Source: Clostridium muellerianum (GTDB taxonomy: Bacteria; Bacillota; Clostridia; Clostridiales; Clostridiaceae). From it: DNA of 64,000 nucleotides. Positions 35,984 to 45,069 of the stretch are shown one piece after another. The notes under the pieces are model-generated. The model was not told the origin of the DNA and did no database searches. It was given only the letters and a program-made list of their open reading frames with translations. The stretch spans positions 62,001-126,000 of the forward strand of contig NZ_JABBNI010000010.1 in assembly GCF_012926525.1 (NCBI RefSeq), given 5' to 3'. Position 1 is the first letter of the stretch. The number at the start of each line of letters is the position of its first letter. The translations under genes were made by a program, and so were the position numbers.

Positions 35984-37882
35984 TTAGATATCTAATAGAT
36001 TTTTCTTGTAGTTAGAATATAAGTCTCTTAATTCTTTGATTTTTTCGTCAAGCTCTATTTGAAGGTTTGAAACTTCATTATAGTTATTTGAATCTGTAGC
36101 AACTTTTATTCTTGTAAATAAGCTTTGTTTTGAGTATGAATCTTTCATTAAATAATATCTTAATTCATTTATTTTCATCCAATTAGCTACATCAAGATCT
36201 AAAGCTTTATCTATGGAGTGAAGAGGTCTGCAAGCTCTTATTTCATCTGAGTAATTTGATATAATTCTATTATTTATTTCAACAATCCATCTCTTAGTAG
36301 TACCAAGTACAAAGCTGTTTATAAGTTTTTCATTTAATACATTACCTTGCATAAGAACTGCTTTCTTATCTGGATATTTGTTAAATGCAGTAAGATTTTC
36401 ATATACTGTAGCAGGTGCTTTTCCGAAGAATTGTTCTCTTTCTTCATCAGTAAAGTCTTCAAATACATCTTCTTCACTTCTATAAGCTCTTCCTGATTCT
36501 AAATAATCAGTAGTATCTTTTGGTTTCTTTGAAAGTTCTGCTAAAAGATCATCTTCATTTTTTTCAGCAGTCACTGCATACTTAATACCATCTAACATGG
36601 TCATATAAAGTGCAGACACAGCTAAGTAAGTGTTTGTATGTGGGTTTGGAGCTCTAAGCTCAAACCTTGTACCTAAAGGGTTCTGTAGGTCTCTTATAAC
36701 GCCTATAAGTACAGTTCTATTTCTAGAAGGAATTTCTACAGAATTACCTATAGAAGTTACTATACAAATTGGAGCTTCAAATCCAGGTTTTAATCTTCTT
36801 AAAGAGTCATTAGTAGAAGATACAAATGGGTTTACTACTTCATAGTTTTTAAGTATTCCCATTATAGAAGCATATCCAAAAGTACTTAAGAAATGTTTTT
36901 TTGGTGATGAGAATAGGTTAATTCTTTTTCCATTTTTAAGTTTTAAAGCTATTCCAATATGAGTATGTTCACCACTACCTGCTACACCATCTATAGGTTT
37001 AGCAAGAAATGTAACATCTAATCCATTTTTCCTAAAAGTTTCTTTAACTAAACTTTTAACTAGAAGCTCATTATCTGCAGCCTGCACTGCAGTGGAATAT
37101 TTCCAATCTATTTCAAGTTGCTCCATTATGTGAGTAAGTTTTCCGGATTCATCTATTTTTGCTTTTACTCCACCAACTTCTTTGTGGCCCATCTCAGGTT
37201 CTAAACCATATGCATCCATAACAAGTAAGGATTCTTCAAGAGATGTTCTTACAACTCCTTTTGTTCTAGTCCAATATTGTTCTTGTAATACTTGTGAGGT
37301 AGAAAGTTCTTCAACTTCAGCTATATCGTTAGGAGTTTTAACCCAAAATTCTAATTCTGTAGCACAAGTAGCAACTAGATCTTCTATGTCATCATATTTT
37401 ATTTCAAAAGGTGTTAGTGAGTTTGGATACTTTTTAAATAAGTCTAAAAGAGTTGATTTGAAGTATTCTATAGAGTGTTTTAAAATGTGCCTAGAATCTA
37501 CAGCAACATTTTCATGATATAAGAAACAAGGAATTCTTAAAGTTCCAATAGGTTTATTAGTTTCAAAGTCTATATGCTCATAGTTATATTCAACATACCA
37601 GTTTACATCAATATCTGCAAGCATATCTACTTTAGCATTGTTTAAGCTTGCTATTCCAGGGAGAACAACGGATGAGCCATCAGTTTGTATTGCTCCCTTT
37701 AAGAAGGTATCTATATCTTCTAAGAAGACTTTCATAGGTATCTTTTCGTCAGTATCATTTCCTGATAAGTCTATGCCTATAAGAGACACAAATTTTATTT
37801 CAGGATGAGAAGTTAAAATTGCTTTTAGTTCTTTTTCTGAATGATTTTCTTTTGAAATGGTGTAGATTAAATCTTTTATCAT
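35984..37882 (-). CDS. Glutamine synthetase, long form
   Basis: Forms glutamine from glutamate, ammonia and ATP. 632 residues, longer than GSI (about 440-470). The family motifs are TDGSS (near 68-72), GSGEHTHIGIAL, NSVEIPSRNRT, and FELRAPNPHTNTYLAVSALYMTMLDG. The last two correspond to the GSI ATP/glutamate region. The ~200-residue C-terminal extension is helical and of unknown role. I do not assign GS type with certainty. A short hairpin and T run stand directly before its ribosome site (37902-37928). Confidence 0.88.
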   Translation of the reverse strand: MIKDLIYTISKENHSEKELKAILTSHPEIKFVSLIGIDLSGNDTDEKIPMKVFLEDIDTFLKGAIQTDGSSVVLPGIASLNNAKVDMLADIDVNWYVEYNYEHIDFETNKPIGTLRIPCFLYHENVAVDSRHILKHSIEYFKSTLLDLFKKYPNSLTPFEIKYDDIEDLVATCATELEFWVKTPNDIAEVEELSTSQVLQEQYWTRTKGVVRTSLEESLLVMDAYGLEPEMGHKEVGGVKAKIDESGKLTHIMEQLEIDWKYSTAVQAADNELLVKSLVKETFRKNGLDVTFLAKPIDGVAGSGEHTHIGIALKLKNGKRINLFSSPKKHFLSTFGYASIMGILKNYEVVNPFVSSTNDSLRRLKPGFEAPICIVTSIGNSVEIPSRNRTVLIGVIRDLQNPLGTRFELRAPNPHTNTYLAVSALYMTMLDGIKYAVTAEKNEDDLLAELSKKPKDTTDYLESGRAYRSEEDVFEDFTDEEREQFFGKAPATVYENLTAFNKYPDKKAVLMQGNVLNEKLINSFVLGTTKRWIVEINNRIISNYSDEIRACRPLHSIDKALDLDVANWMKINELRYYLMKDSYSKQSLFTRIKVATDSNNYNEVSNLQIELDEKIKELRDLYSNYKKNLLDI

Positions 37883-37901
37883 ATAATTTCCTCCTAAAAA
37901 T

Positions 37902-37928
37902 AAAAAAAGAGTTTTTTTTTACTCTTTT
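37902..37928 (-). terminator. Possible leader attenuator of glutamine synthetase
   Basis: On the minus strand AAAAGAGT and ACTCTTTT (8 bp, 8-base A loop) are followed by seven T and then the AGGAGG ribosome site of the synthetase gene. The stem is AU-rich and weak. Confidence 0.4.
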
Positions 37929-38379
37929 ACTCTGTGATTTAAGAAAATGATATTAATAATGCCGTTACGTAAATTTTTTTATATTCAAAATTTTATAATT
38001 AATATTCACATATGTCAATAGCAAAAATGAAAGTTCATAAAAAAAAAATTGCACTAAACAATTAAAATGTTTTGTTTTGGAAAAAACATTGCAATATTTT
38101 TTATTACAATTTCAGTTTTACATTATTGAGAGTGAAAATTATAAAAACAGTGTATATTTATGCATTAAATTTTAGCTATATAAATTTTTATGCATTATAG
38201 TTTTAGGTATACCTAATTTTTAAAATTTTAACGTTTCTTAATTATATAGTATAAATTTTAAAAAAAAATTGTGCCACTTGCCCTTATTTTATGCTAACGT
38301 ATAGTGTTACCAATTTGTATAGTTTAATTCTATATTATATAATTAAGCATATATAACTAACTATAATGAAGGTGGTAGA
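37929..38379. other. AT-rich intergenic region before murI
   Basis: About 450 bases, strongly AT-rich, between the divergent glutamine synthetase and murI genes. No ORF, RNA fold or repeat family stands out. A short repeat of TTTTATGCATTA type occurs near 38157-38199. TATATTATATAAT-like sequences near 38331-38342 may be part of the murI promoter. Confidence 0.5.
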
Positions 38380-39153
38380 GTGAAAGTGGAACATAGACCA
38401 ATAGGTTTTTTTGATTCTGGAGTTGGCGGGATTAGTGTATTAAGGGAAGCAGTGAAATTATTACCTGGGGAAGATTTTGTTTATTTTGGAGATTCTAATA
38501 ATGCGCCATATGGCATAAAAACTGTAGATGAAGCTAATAAATTGACTTTTGAAGCAGTAGACTTTTTGATAAGTAAAAATGTTAAAGCAATAGTAATTGC
38601 CTGCAATACAGCAACTAGTGCAGCTATAATAAATTTGAGAAAGAAATACAGTAGTATGATGCCAGTAATAGGTATAGAACCGGCGTTAAAGCCTGCAGTA
38701 GAGTTAAAAAGGGAAGGCCAAATAATTATAATGGCGACTCCTATGACTTTGGCAGAAAGTAAATTTAATAATTTAATGAAAAAATATGAAAATCAAGCAA
38801 AGATCTATCCTATGCCATGTCCAGGGCTTGTAGAATTAATAGAGAAAGGTATACTAGAAGGAGAAGAAATAGAAGGATATTTAAGAAGTAAAATGGAACC
38901 ATTAAAAAAGCAGGGAGTAGCTGCTATAGTTCTTGGATGCACTCATTATCCTTTCATAAAAAAGGTTTTGTGTAAATTACTTAATAATGAAGTGCCAATT
39001 ATAGATGGAAGTTTAGGAACTGTAAAGCAGTTAAAAAGAGAACTTATTAAATACAATATAGCTAGTGAAAGAAAAGAAGGAGGAAAAGTGGACATATATA
39101 ACTCTTTGAATAATGATGAAATTATAAAGTTAAGTTATGATTTATTAAAGTAA
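38380..39153 (+). CDS. murI: Glutamate racemase (MurI)
   Basis: Makes D-glutamate for peptidoglycan. 257 residues. The two catalytic cysteines are C75 (IACNTATS) and C187 (LGCTHYP); the D-S pair at the start is FFDSGVGG. The first codon is GTG 38380, only 4-5 bases after AAGGTGG. GTG 38386 (MEHRPIG) has a 10-base spacing and is also possible. The reading frame is not in doubt. Confidence 0.94.
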   Translation: MKVEHRPIGFFDSGVGGISVLREAVKLLPGEDFVYFGDSNNAPYGIKTVDEANKLTFEAVDFLISKNVKAIVIACNTATSAAIINLRKKYSSMMPVIGIEPALKPAVELKREGQIIIMATPMTLAESKFNNLMKKYENQAKIYPMPCPGLVELIEKGILEGEEIEGYLRSKMEPLKKQGVAAIVLGCTHYPFIKKVLCKLLNNEVPIIDGSLGTVKQLKRELIKYNIASERKEGGKVDIYNSLNNDEIIKLSYDLLK

Positions 39154-39258
39154 TATTAATAGTTTTTAAATAAACTTCTTTATATGAATAATATTTATTT
39201 ATTATGATATAATTCAAATAGATAATATATATGAAAAAACGAAGGGAGATTGCTGAAT

Positions 39259-39774
39259 ATGAATCCATCAGTTACAATTAAAATAAAAAATGGGGGAGTA
39301 ATTAAGGCCGAATTATATCCAGAAATTGCACCCAATACTGTAAATAATTTTATAAGTCTTATAAAGAAAGGTTTTTACAATGGACTAATATTTCATAGGG
39401 TTATTCCTGGATTTATGATACAAGGAGGATGCCCTTTAGGAAATGGAACTGGAGGCCCAGAATATTCTATAAAAGGTGAATTTTCCAATAATGGTTTTAA
39501 AAATGATTTGAAACACACAGTTGGAGTACTATCTATGGCTAGGTCTATGCATCCTGATTCAGCAGGAAGCCAATTTTTCTTAATGACAAGTGATGCTCCA
39601 CATTTGGATGGTCAATATGCTGCATTTGGAAAGGTTACTGAAGGAATGGATGTAGCACAGGAAATAGTAAATACAAAAAGGGACTTTAGGGATAAACCTT
39701 ATGAGGATCAGGTTATTGAAGAAATGACTGTAGAAACTTATGGAGAAGAATACTCAGAACCAGAAAAACTTTAA
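39259..39774 (+). CDS. Cyclophilin-type peptidyl-prolyl cis-trans isomerase
   Basis: A cytoplasmic cyclophilin of about 171 residues that speeds proline isomerisation in folding proteins. The core motifs FHRVIPGFMIQGGCPLGNGTGG, SMARSMHPDSAGSQFF and LDGQYAAFGKVTEGMDV are present, including the catalytic Arg of FHR. No signal peptide. Start ATG 39259 has AAGGGAG about 10 bases upstream; TTG 39250 is too close to it. Confidence 0.92.
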   Translation: MNPSVTIKIKNGGVIKAELYPEIAPNTVNNFISLIKKGFYNGLIFHRVIPGFMIQGGCPLGNGTGGPEYSIKGEFSNNGFKNDLKHTVGVLSMARSMHPDSAGSQFFLMTSDAPHLDGQYAAFGKVTEGMDVAQEIVNTKRDFRDKPYEDQVIEEMTVETYGEEYSEPEKL

Positions 39775-39847
39775 GTAATATTATAGCGTTTAATACAACG
39801 AGTGTTTAAATCATGAAAAACATAGCACATAAAAGCGGGGGTATAGT

Positions 39848-40516
39848 ATGAGTAGAGTAGGAGAAAAAATAAAAAGCATAAGAAATGATATAGGAATGAG
39901 TCAGAAGCAATTATCTAAAAAATTAGGGGTAAGTGAAAGCTTTGTTAATGAAGTTGAAAATGGAAGAAAGATAATTAATCAGAATTTAATAGATAAAATT
40001 TCTAAAGTGTTAGGAAAAGATATAAATGATATTACTATGTCTTTTGAAGAACAGGTATATGAAGAAGAAAAAAATAAAAAATATTCTATAGAACCTAAGA
40101 AGGAAAAAGTAAAAGATGTATGGAATGAAGCATTTGGGTCAGTATTGAAAAACGTTCCTATATATGAATATAATTTACAGAAGGCTATAGCTTTTAAACA
40201 ATTACCTTTAATAAATAATAAGATAGATGGATATTCTCAAGACAAGGTATTTTATTTACAAATAGAAGATGATGATATGCTAGGCTTCAGAATATCAAAA
40301 GGAGATTTAGCTTTTGCACATAGTACACATGAAATTGAAAACAATAGTATATGTTTAGTAGAACATGGCAGTGAAAGAGTCATAAGACAAATAAAGAAAT
40401 TAGATAACAGCAAAGTTTTACTTATTAGTAATAAAGGAAGCTTTAGAACTGAAACTGTAGAAATAAAAGAAATTAACATAATAGCTAAATTAGATAGAGT
40501 TGAAATAAAACTTTAA
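39848..40516 (+). CDS. XRE-family HTH protein with an inactive S24/LexA-like domain
   Basis: 222 residues. The N-terminal HTH_3 domain (about 5-60; SQKQLSKKLGVSESFVNEVENGRKII) is joined by a linker to a LexA/CI-type S24 fold. Where active S24 peptidases have the serine of DSM, this protein has DDM (EDDDMLGF). No lysine aligns clearly with the catalytic Lys. It would then be a regulator that cannot cleave itself. Its DNA target is unknown. A terminator follows at once. Confidence 0.72.
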   Translation: MSRVGEKIKSIRNDIGMSQKQLSKKLGVSESFVNEVENGRKIINQNLIDKISKVLGKDINDITMSFEEQVYEEEKNKKYSIEPKKEKVKDVWNEAFGSVLKNVPIYEYNLQKAIAFKQLPLINNKIDGYSQDKVFYLQIEDDDMLGFRISKGDLAFAHSTHEIENNSICLVEHGSERVIRQIKKLDNSKVLLISNKGSFRTETVEIKEINIIAKLDRVEIKL

Positions 40517-40550
40517 AAACTGAACTGCATTAAAGGTGCAGTTCAGTTTT
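40516..40550. terminator. Bidirectional terminator, HTH gene / radical SAM gene
   Basis: A perfect 14-bp stem (40516-40529 with 40537-40550) of ACTGAACTGCA type is flanked by A and T runs. It serves two convergent genes. Confidence 0.85.
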
Positions 40551-40555
40551 CTCAC

Positions 40556-41455
40556 TTACACACCTCTTAAATCAAATTTTGGAACAAAATCTTTAGATGA
40601 GGTACCTTGTTCTTGAATAAATGCATTTTTTATACCTAAACTTAAACAGTACTCTATCATGCTGTTATAATGTTCAGGACTTAAAGGCTTATTAAGTTCT
40701 GGAAATTTAGCTACCTTATGCATAGGAACATATTGATTCATTAAGCTTAAGAAAACCAAATCACCAAAAGTGCTATATATATAGTCTATAATTTTTTTTG
40801 AATCAAATAAAAGTCCAGGCAGCATCAGGTGTCGTATAATAACCCCTTTTTCTATTAAGCCCTGGTTGTTAAATTTTACTTCACCTACTTGAGAAAACAT
40901 TTCTTCAACAGCCTTGGAAGCATAGGTGAAATAATTTGGAGCATTTGAATATTTTTCTGAATATTTATTGTTGAAGTATTTGATATCTGGAAGATATACA
41001 TCAATATATCCATTCAATGATTTTATTGTTTCTACGTTTTCATAACCACTAGTATTGAATAAGATAGGAATATTAAGCCCTGCTTTTTTAGCTATTTTTA
41101 AAGCTTCTATTATTTGGGGAACATAATGAGTTGGAGTAACTAAATTTATATTATGAGCTCCTCTTTCTTGCTGTTCTAAAAAGATTTCACTTAATCTTTT
41201 TATAGATACTTCTTTACCTATGCTTTCAGAGCTTATTTCATGATTTTGACAAAATATACATCTTAAATTACAATTTGAAAAAAATATAGTACCAGATCCG
41301 TTTTGTCCTGATATGCAAGGTTCTTCCCAATTATGTAAGGATACTCTTGCGATTTTTACATTTTCCCCTGATTTGCAATAACCTAACTCCCCTTTTAATC
41401 TATTTATGTTGCAATTTCTGGGACATAATTTGCAACTTTTAAGAACTTCTAACAT
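40556..41455 (-). CDS. Radical SAM protein, PflA/AmmeMemoRadiSam-type
   Basis: A 299-residue radical SAM enzyme. C62, C66, C69 (CNLRCIFC) bind the SAM cluster. Four further cysteines (C8, C11, C15, C27) in the N-terminus may hold another metal site. It resembles the pyruvate formate-lyase activase-like group, usually annotated as a putative activating enzyme, but no glycyl-radical enzyme adjoins. Its substrate is unknown. Confidence 0.8.
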   Translation of the reverse strand: MLEVLKSCKLCPRNCNINRLKGELGYCKSGENVKIARVSLHNWEEPCISGQNGSGTIFFSNCNLRCIFCQNHEISSESIGKEVSIKRLSEIFLEQQERGAHNINLVTPTHYVPQIIEALKIAKKAGLNIPILFNTSGYENVETIKSLNGYIDVYLPDIKYFNNKYSEKYSNAPNYFTYASKAVEEMFSQVGEVKFNNQGLIEKGVIIRHLMLPGLLFDSKKIIDYIYSTFGDLVFLSLMNQYVPMHKVAKFPELNKPLSPEHYNSMIEYCLSLGIKNAFIQEQGTSSKDFVPKFDLRGV

Positions 41456-41532
41456 TTTAACACCTCTATATTAAAGTAAAAAATAATGACTATGAAAAAT
41501 ATTATACTTTATAATTTGTAATATGTGTATAG

Positions 41533-42588
41533 TTAATGCAGAGATCTACCTTTATTTTCAAAATAAAAGTATAAACATTGAAGAGCAAATATAAAGCTTA
41601 TCACTGCAAAAGCGGGATATAAAATAGATATAAGTTTTGAAAATCCAATTTGTGATATAGGTATTGATATAATGATTATTAAAATAATAGCTTTTTTGTA
41701 AGAGATGTTAAATAACTCTTGAAGGTTTCTACTTACGCTATAAATGTTAGAGACCTCTGTAGAAAACATTTCCAGCCAAATTATGCATAGCAGCATGAAC
41801 TGAATTACATTTCCAAACCTGTTAGCTATATATAACAATGGAATCTCATATTTAAAAATGTAAGGTACATTTAAAATTAATAGAGCATTAATTAAAAATG
41901 ATAATACGGTAAGACCTATGGAACCCAAAGTAATACCACATATTAAAACTTTTTTGTTTTTTATTTCAGTACTTAGTGGAACTAATACTCCAGAGCAGCA
42001 TAAAATATTGAAGCCACCATATATAAGTGAAGATAAAAGCCAACTATGTTTATAAGCAGAAATATTTTTTAAATAAGAAGCATTGATGTCCTTATAAAAA
42101 GATACATATAAAATAAATATTGTTACTATGACAATAATTAAAGAAGGTACTATAAATGAGTTTATTTCAATTAGTCCTTTAGTACCTCTAAAAAGAACAA
42201 GAATTGATATTACTATCATTATTATTATTCCTACCCATTTAGATATAGAAAAATATTGATGCAGCAATGAACCACTGCCAGCTAAAATTACAGCTGAAGT
42301 ACTTATAAGAAATATGGTTGTAAGTAAGTTTGTAACTTGTCCTAAAAGACCTGGGCTAACTAAGGATATAAGTCCATCGTAGGAAGTTAGGTTATATTTA
42401 AGACTTAAATTTATAACTATACAGCTCATCATTATGTAAATGAAACAACATATTAAAATACCAATAAAGCTTTTATAACCATAGGATGTAAAGAACTGGC
42501 TTATTTCTTGCCCAGAAGCTAGACCTGCACCAACAATAGTGCCTATAAAAACAGCACTTATTTGTAACACTAAAAGTAAATTTTTCAT
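41533..42588 (-). CDS. YkvI-family membrane transporter
   Basis: A 351-residue protein with about ten transmembrane helices. The N-terminal segment VFIGTIVGAGLASGQEISQFF is the YkvI-type signature, related to the APC/NSS transporters. It ends in a short basic tail. The substrate is not known. It has its own ribosome site (GGAGG) and no operon partner; the radical SAM gene lies 77 bases downstream on the same strand. Confidence 0.75.
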   Translation of the reverse strand: MKNLLLVLQISAVFIGTIVGAGLASGQEISQFFTSYGYKSFIGILICCFIYIMMSCIVINLSLKYNLTSYDGLISLVSPGLLGQVTNLLTTIFLISTSAVILAGSGSLLHQYFSISKWVGIIIMIVISILVLFRGTKGLIEINSFIVPSLIIVIVTIFILYVSFYKDINASYLKNISAYKHSWLLSSLIYGGFNILCCSGVLVPLSTEIKNKKVLICGITLGSIGLTVLSFLINALLILNVPYIFKYEIPLLYIANRFGNVIQFMLLCIIWLEMFSTEVSNIYSVSRNLQELFNISYKKAIILIIIISIPISQIGFSKLISILYPAFAVISFIFALQCLYFYFENKGRSLH

Positions 42589-42775
42589 AAATTATTTAAA
42601 TCCTCCTTCCAATTATTAAAGGGTTACTAAAGAAATATTATCTTATGTAAATGAAAAATCTAACTATAATAGTATATAAGTAAATTTTAAAAATAATGAT
42701 TTATAAATTAAATTCTTATTTTAAGGAGAAACTAAAAATGAACCAATATCTTATAAGAGGCGAGGAGGAGAAAAA

Positions 42776-43897
42776 ATGATAAAAAAATGTATAAAGAATA
42801 TTGGTAAGGTTTTAATAGTAATTATGCTTGTAGTTATTTCAAGTTCGTCAATTGGTTGTATGAAGAATAAAAAAACAGAAAAAACAGAGAGTAATAGTAA
42901 TTTTGATATAAAAGCAGCAGGCAATGTTACAGACACTTATATGAAATATTTAATAAAAGATGATTTGGAAAATAGTAAAAAACTTTATTCTAAAGATCTT
43001 TTAAAAAGTTCTTTGCCACAGGAAAATAAAAATTTGAAAATATTAGGGTACAACATATCCGAAATTAATGAAGTAGGTAAATCTGGATTATTTAAAGTTA
43101 GGGTATCAAGATCGGATTTAAATAATAGTTTTGCTTCTTTAGATGAATACTCTATAAAGATATCAAAAGAAGATAATGACTATAAAATCAAAGAAACAAA
43201 TAATACAGTGCAAAAAGAAGTATTTGCGGAAGGTGGTCAAATAAGATCAAAAAATAAAAATAATGTAAATACAAGTTTGGTTGTAGATATGGATGGTCTT
43301 CCTACTTACGCATTTCCTAGAGATGATAAAAGTAATACAGATAAGATAAAAGTACCTAAAAGCAAGTTTGGAATGGTAAATTTGGGGTATAGTGGAGAAA
43401 GTTTAGCTGTATCAACTTATGATAAAGACGTTTTTATTGGACTTATAAAAATAGATGAGAGCTTGGAAGTGCAGGGTGGAGAGAATAAGGATCAAGGTGA
43501 AAAAGGCGATGGTGCTGGAAAAACAAATGAAGGAGGTGGCACTACTAAGGGAAGAGAAAAGCCTGTAGGAAAGGAAATTACATCAATTGACATATTAAAA
43601 GATTGTAAGGTTGAAGTTATAAACTTTTCTCCATCAGAAAAGTTTATAACAGTGCAATATGTAAAACCATCATCAGGTAAGTGTATAAGAGTTTATAAAG
43701 TAGATGGTGGAGATATAATACCTTTTAAATTTGAAGAAAAGTATCCATTAGATAAAGTAAATGTAATTTTTTCTTCATATGATAAGGAAAATTTAAATTT
43801 TGATGTTATGCCTAAAACAGAAGGAGACAAATCAGCTTCAAATGTAATAGGTAAATGGCAATTGAGTTTAAAAGATTTTAAAGCAAAGAAAATGTGA
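42776..43897 (+). CDS. Hypothetical lipoprotein
   Basis: 373 residues. The signal peptide (about 1-25) ends in a lipobox-like SSIGC, so the mature protein should be lipid-anchored. A charged Lys/Asn/Ser region is followed by a domain of about 50-130. A Gly/Lys/Glu-rich linker (GEKGDGAGKTNEGGG, near 240-255) joins a C-terminal beta-rich domain (SIDILKDCKVEVINFSPSEK). I do not recognise a family. GAGGAGG is well placed. The radical SAM gene follows 34 bases later, so the two may be co-transcribed. Confidence 0.6.
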   Translation: MIKKCIKNIGKVLIVIMLVVISSSSIGCMKNKKTEKTESNSNFDIKAAGNVTDTYMKYLIKDDLENSKKLYSKDLLKSSLPQENKNLKILGYNISEINEVGKSGLFKVRVSRSDLNNSFASLDEYSIKISKEDNDYKIKETNNTVQKEVFAEGGQIRSKNKNNVNTSLVVDMDGLPTYAFPRDDKSNTDKIKVPKSKFGMVNLGYSGESLAVSTYDKDVFIGLIKIDESLEVQGGENKDQGEKGDGAGKTNEGGGTTKGREKPVGKEITSIDILKDCKVEVINFSPSEKFITVQYVKPSSGKCIRVYKVDGGDIIPFKFEEKYPLDKVNVIFSSYDKENLNFDVMPKTEGDKSASNVIGKWQLSLKDFKAKKM

Positions 43898-43931
43898 TAT
43901 AATTAAATAAAAAACAGTTATGGAGAAAAAT

Positions 43932-44849
43932 ATGCAGTGGGCAGATAAAAGATATAATAGTTTAAATTATTTTTTAAGGAATAAATTTAATTGCAAGGTG
44001 TTTAAAATATCAATAGATGCAGGTTTTTCCTGTCCCAATAGAGATGGAAAAGTAAGTACTGGTGGATGTGTATTTTGTAGTGAAAGAGGTTCTGGAGATT
44101 TTGCTGGAAATAGATGTTTTTCTATAAAACATCAATTTGAAGATATAAAGCAAGTTATGAGCAAAAAATGGAAGAATGGAAAGTATATAGCTTATTTTCA
44201 GGCTTATACTAATACATATGCACCTATAGAAGTATTAAGAGAAAAGTATAATGAAGCAATAAATGAAGAAGATGTAGTAGGATTAGCTATAGCTACAAGA
44301 CCTGATTGTCTTAATGAGGAAGTTTTAGAACTTTTGGAAGAGTTTAATAAAAAAATTTATACCTGGGTGGAATTGGGACTTCAGACTTCTAATGAAAATA
44401 CTGCGGCAAAAATAAATAGAGGATATAAACTTAATGTATTTGAGGATGCTGTTAGAAATTTGCGAAAAAGAAATATTGATGTGGTAACTCATATTATATT
44501 TGGTTTGCCAGGAGAAACCAAAAAAGATATGTTAGAAACAGTGAATTATGTGAGTTCAAAAGATATACAAGGTGTTAAATATCACCTTTTGCATCTTATG
44601 AAAAATACACCTCTTGTAGATTTTTACGATAGGGGTGAACTTAGGTTTTTAGAATATGAAGAATATATAGATATAATATGTTCTGCTATAGCTAGTACAC
44701 GGCCTAATATAGTTATTCATAGACTTACAGGTGATGCACCAAGAGATTTGATTATAGGCCCTATGTGGAGTTTAAAAAAATGGGAAGTATTAAATGCTAT
44801 AGATAAAACGTTAGAGGAAAGAGAAATATATCAAGGGTGCCAATGTTGA
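43932..44849 (+). CDS. TIGR01212-family radical SAM protein (YhcC-like)
   Basis: 305 residues. The cluster cysteines are C34, C46 and C49 (FSCPNRDG ... GGCVFCS), with the long first gap typical of this TIGR01212/YhcC group. The later segments LGLQTSNENTAAKINRG and VVTHIIFGLPGETKKD are HemN-like in pattern. The function is not established for the family. Start ATG 43932 has GGAG 6 bases upstream; ATG 43920 overlaps that site. It ends in a strong terminator. Confidence 0.82.
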   Translation: MQWADKRYNSLNYFLRNKFNCKVFKISIDAGFSCPNRDGKVSTGGCVFCSERGSGDFAGNRCFSIKHQFEDIKQVMSKKWKNGKYIAYFQAYTNTYAPIEVLREKYNEAINEEDVVGLAIATRPDCLNEEVLELLEEFNKKIYTWVELGLQTSNENTAAKINRGYKLNVFEDAVRNLRKRNIDVVTHIIFGLPGETKKDMLETVNYVSSKDIQGVKYHLLHLMKNTPLVDFYDRGELRFLEYEEYIDIICSAIASTRPNIVIHRLTGDAPRDLIIGPMWSLKKWEVLNAIDKTLEEREIYQGCQC

Positions 44850-44895
44850 ATTAAAAATAGAAATAATAAAGTTCAATAAACCATTGAAGTGCAAT

Positions 44896-44941
44896 AAAGA
44901 GCATTAAATTCTTATGTATAAGATTTAATGCTCTTTAATTA
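44896..44941 (+). terminator. Terminator of the YhcC-like gene
   Basis: AAAGAGCATTAAAT and ATTTAATGCTCTTT form a long stem (about 17 bp with one mismatch) with a short loop, ending in TTTAATT. Confidence 0.85.
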
Positions 44942-45069
44942 TGTTTTAAATTTTAACGTTGTTTTGGTTCAAATATGAGTGACTTATTTAATTTAGAGGA
45001 ATTATATGTATTAATATAGAAATTATATAATACATGGTAAATATTTATATAATAAGGGAGTTGTATTTA

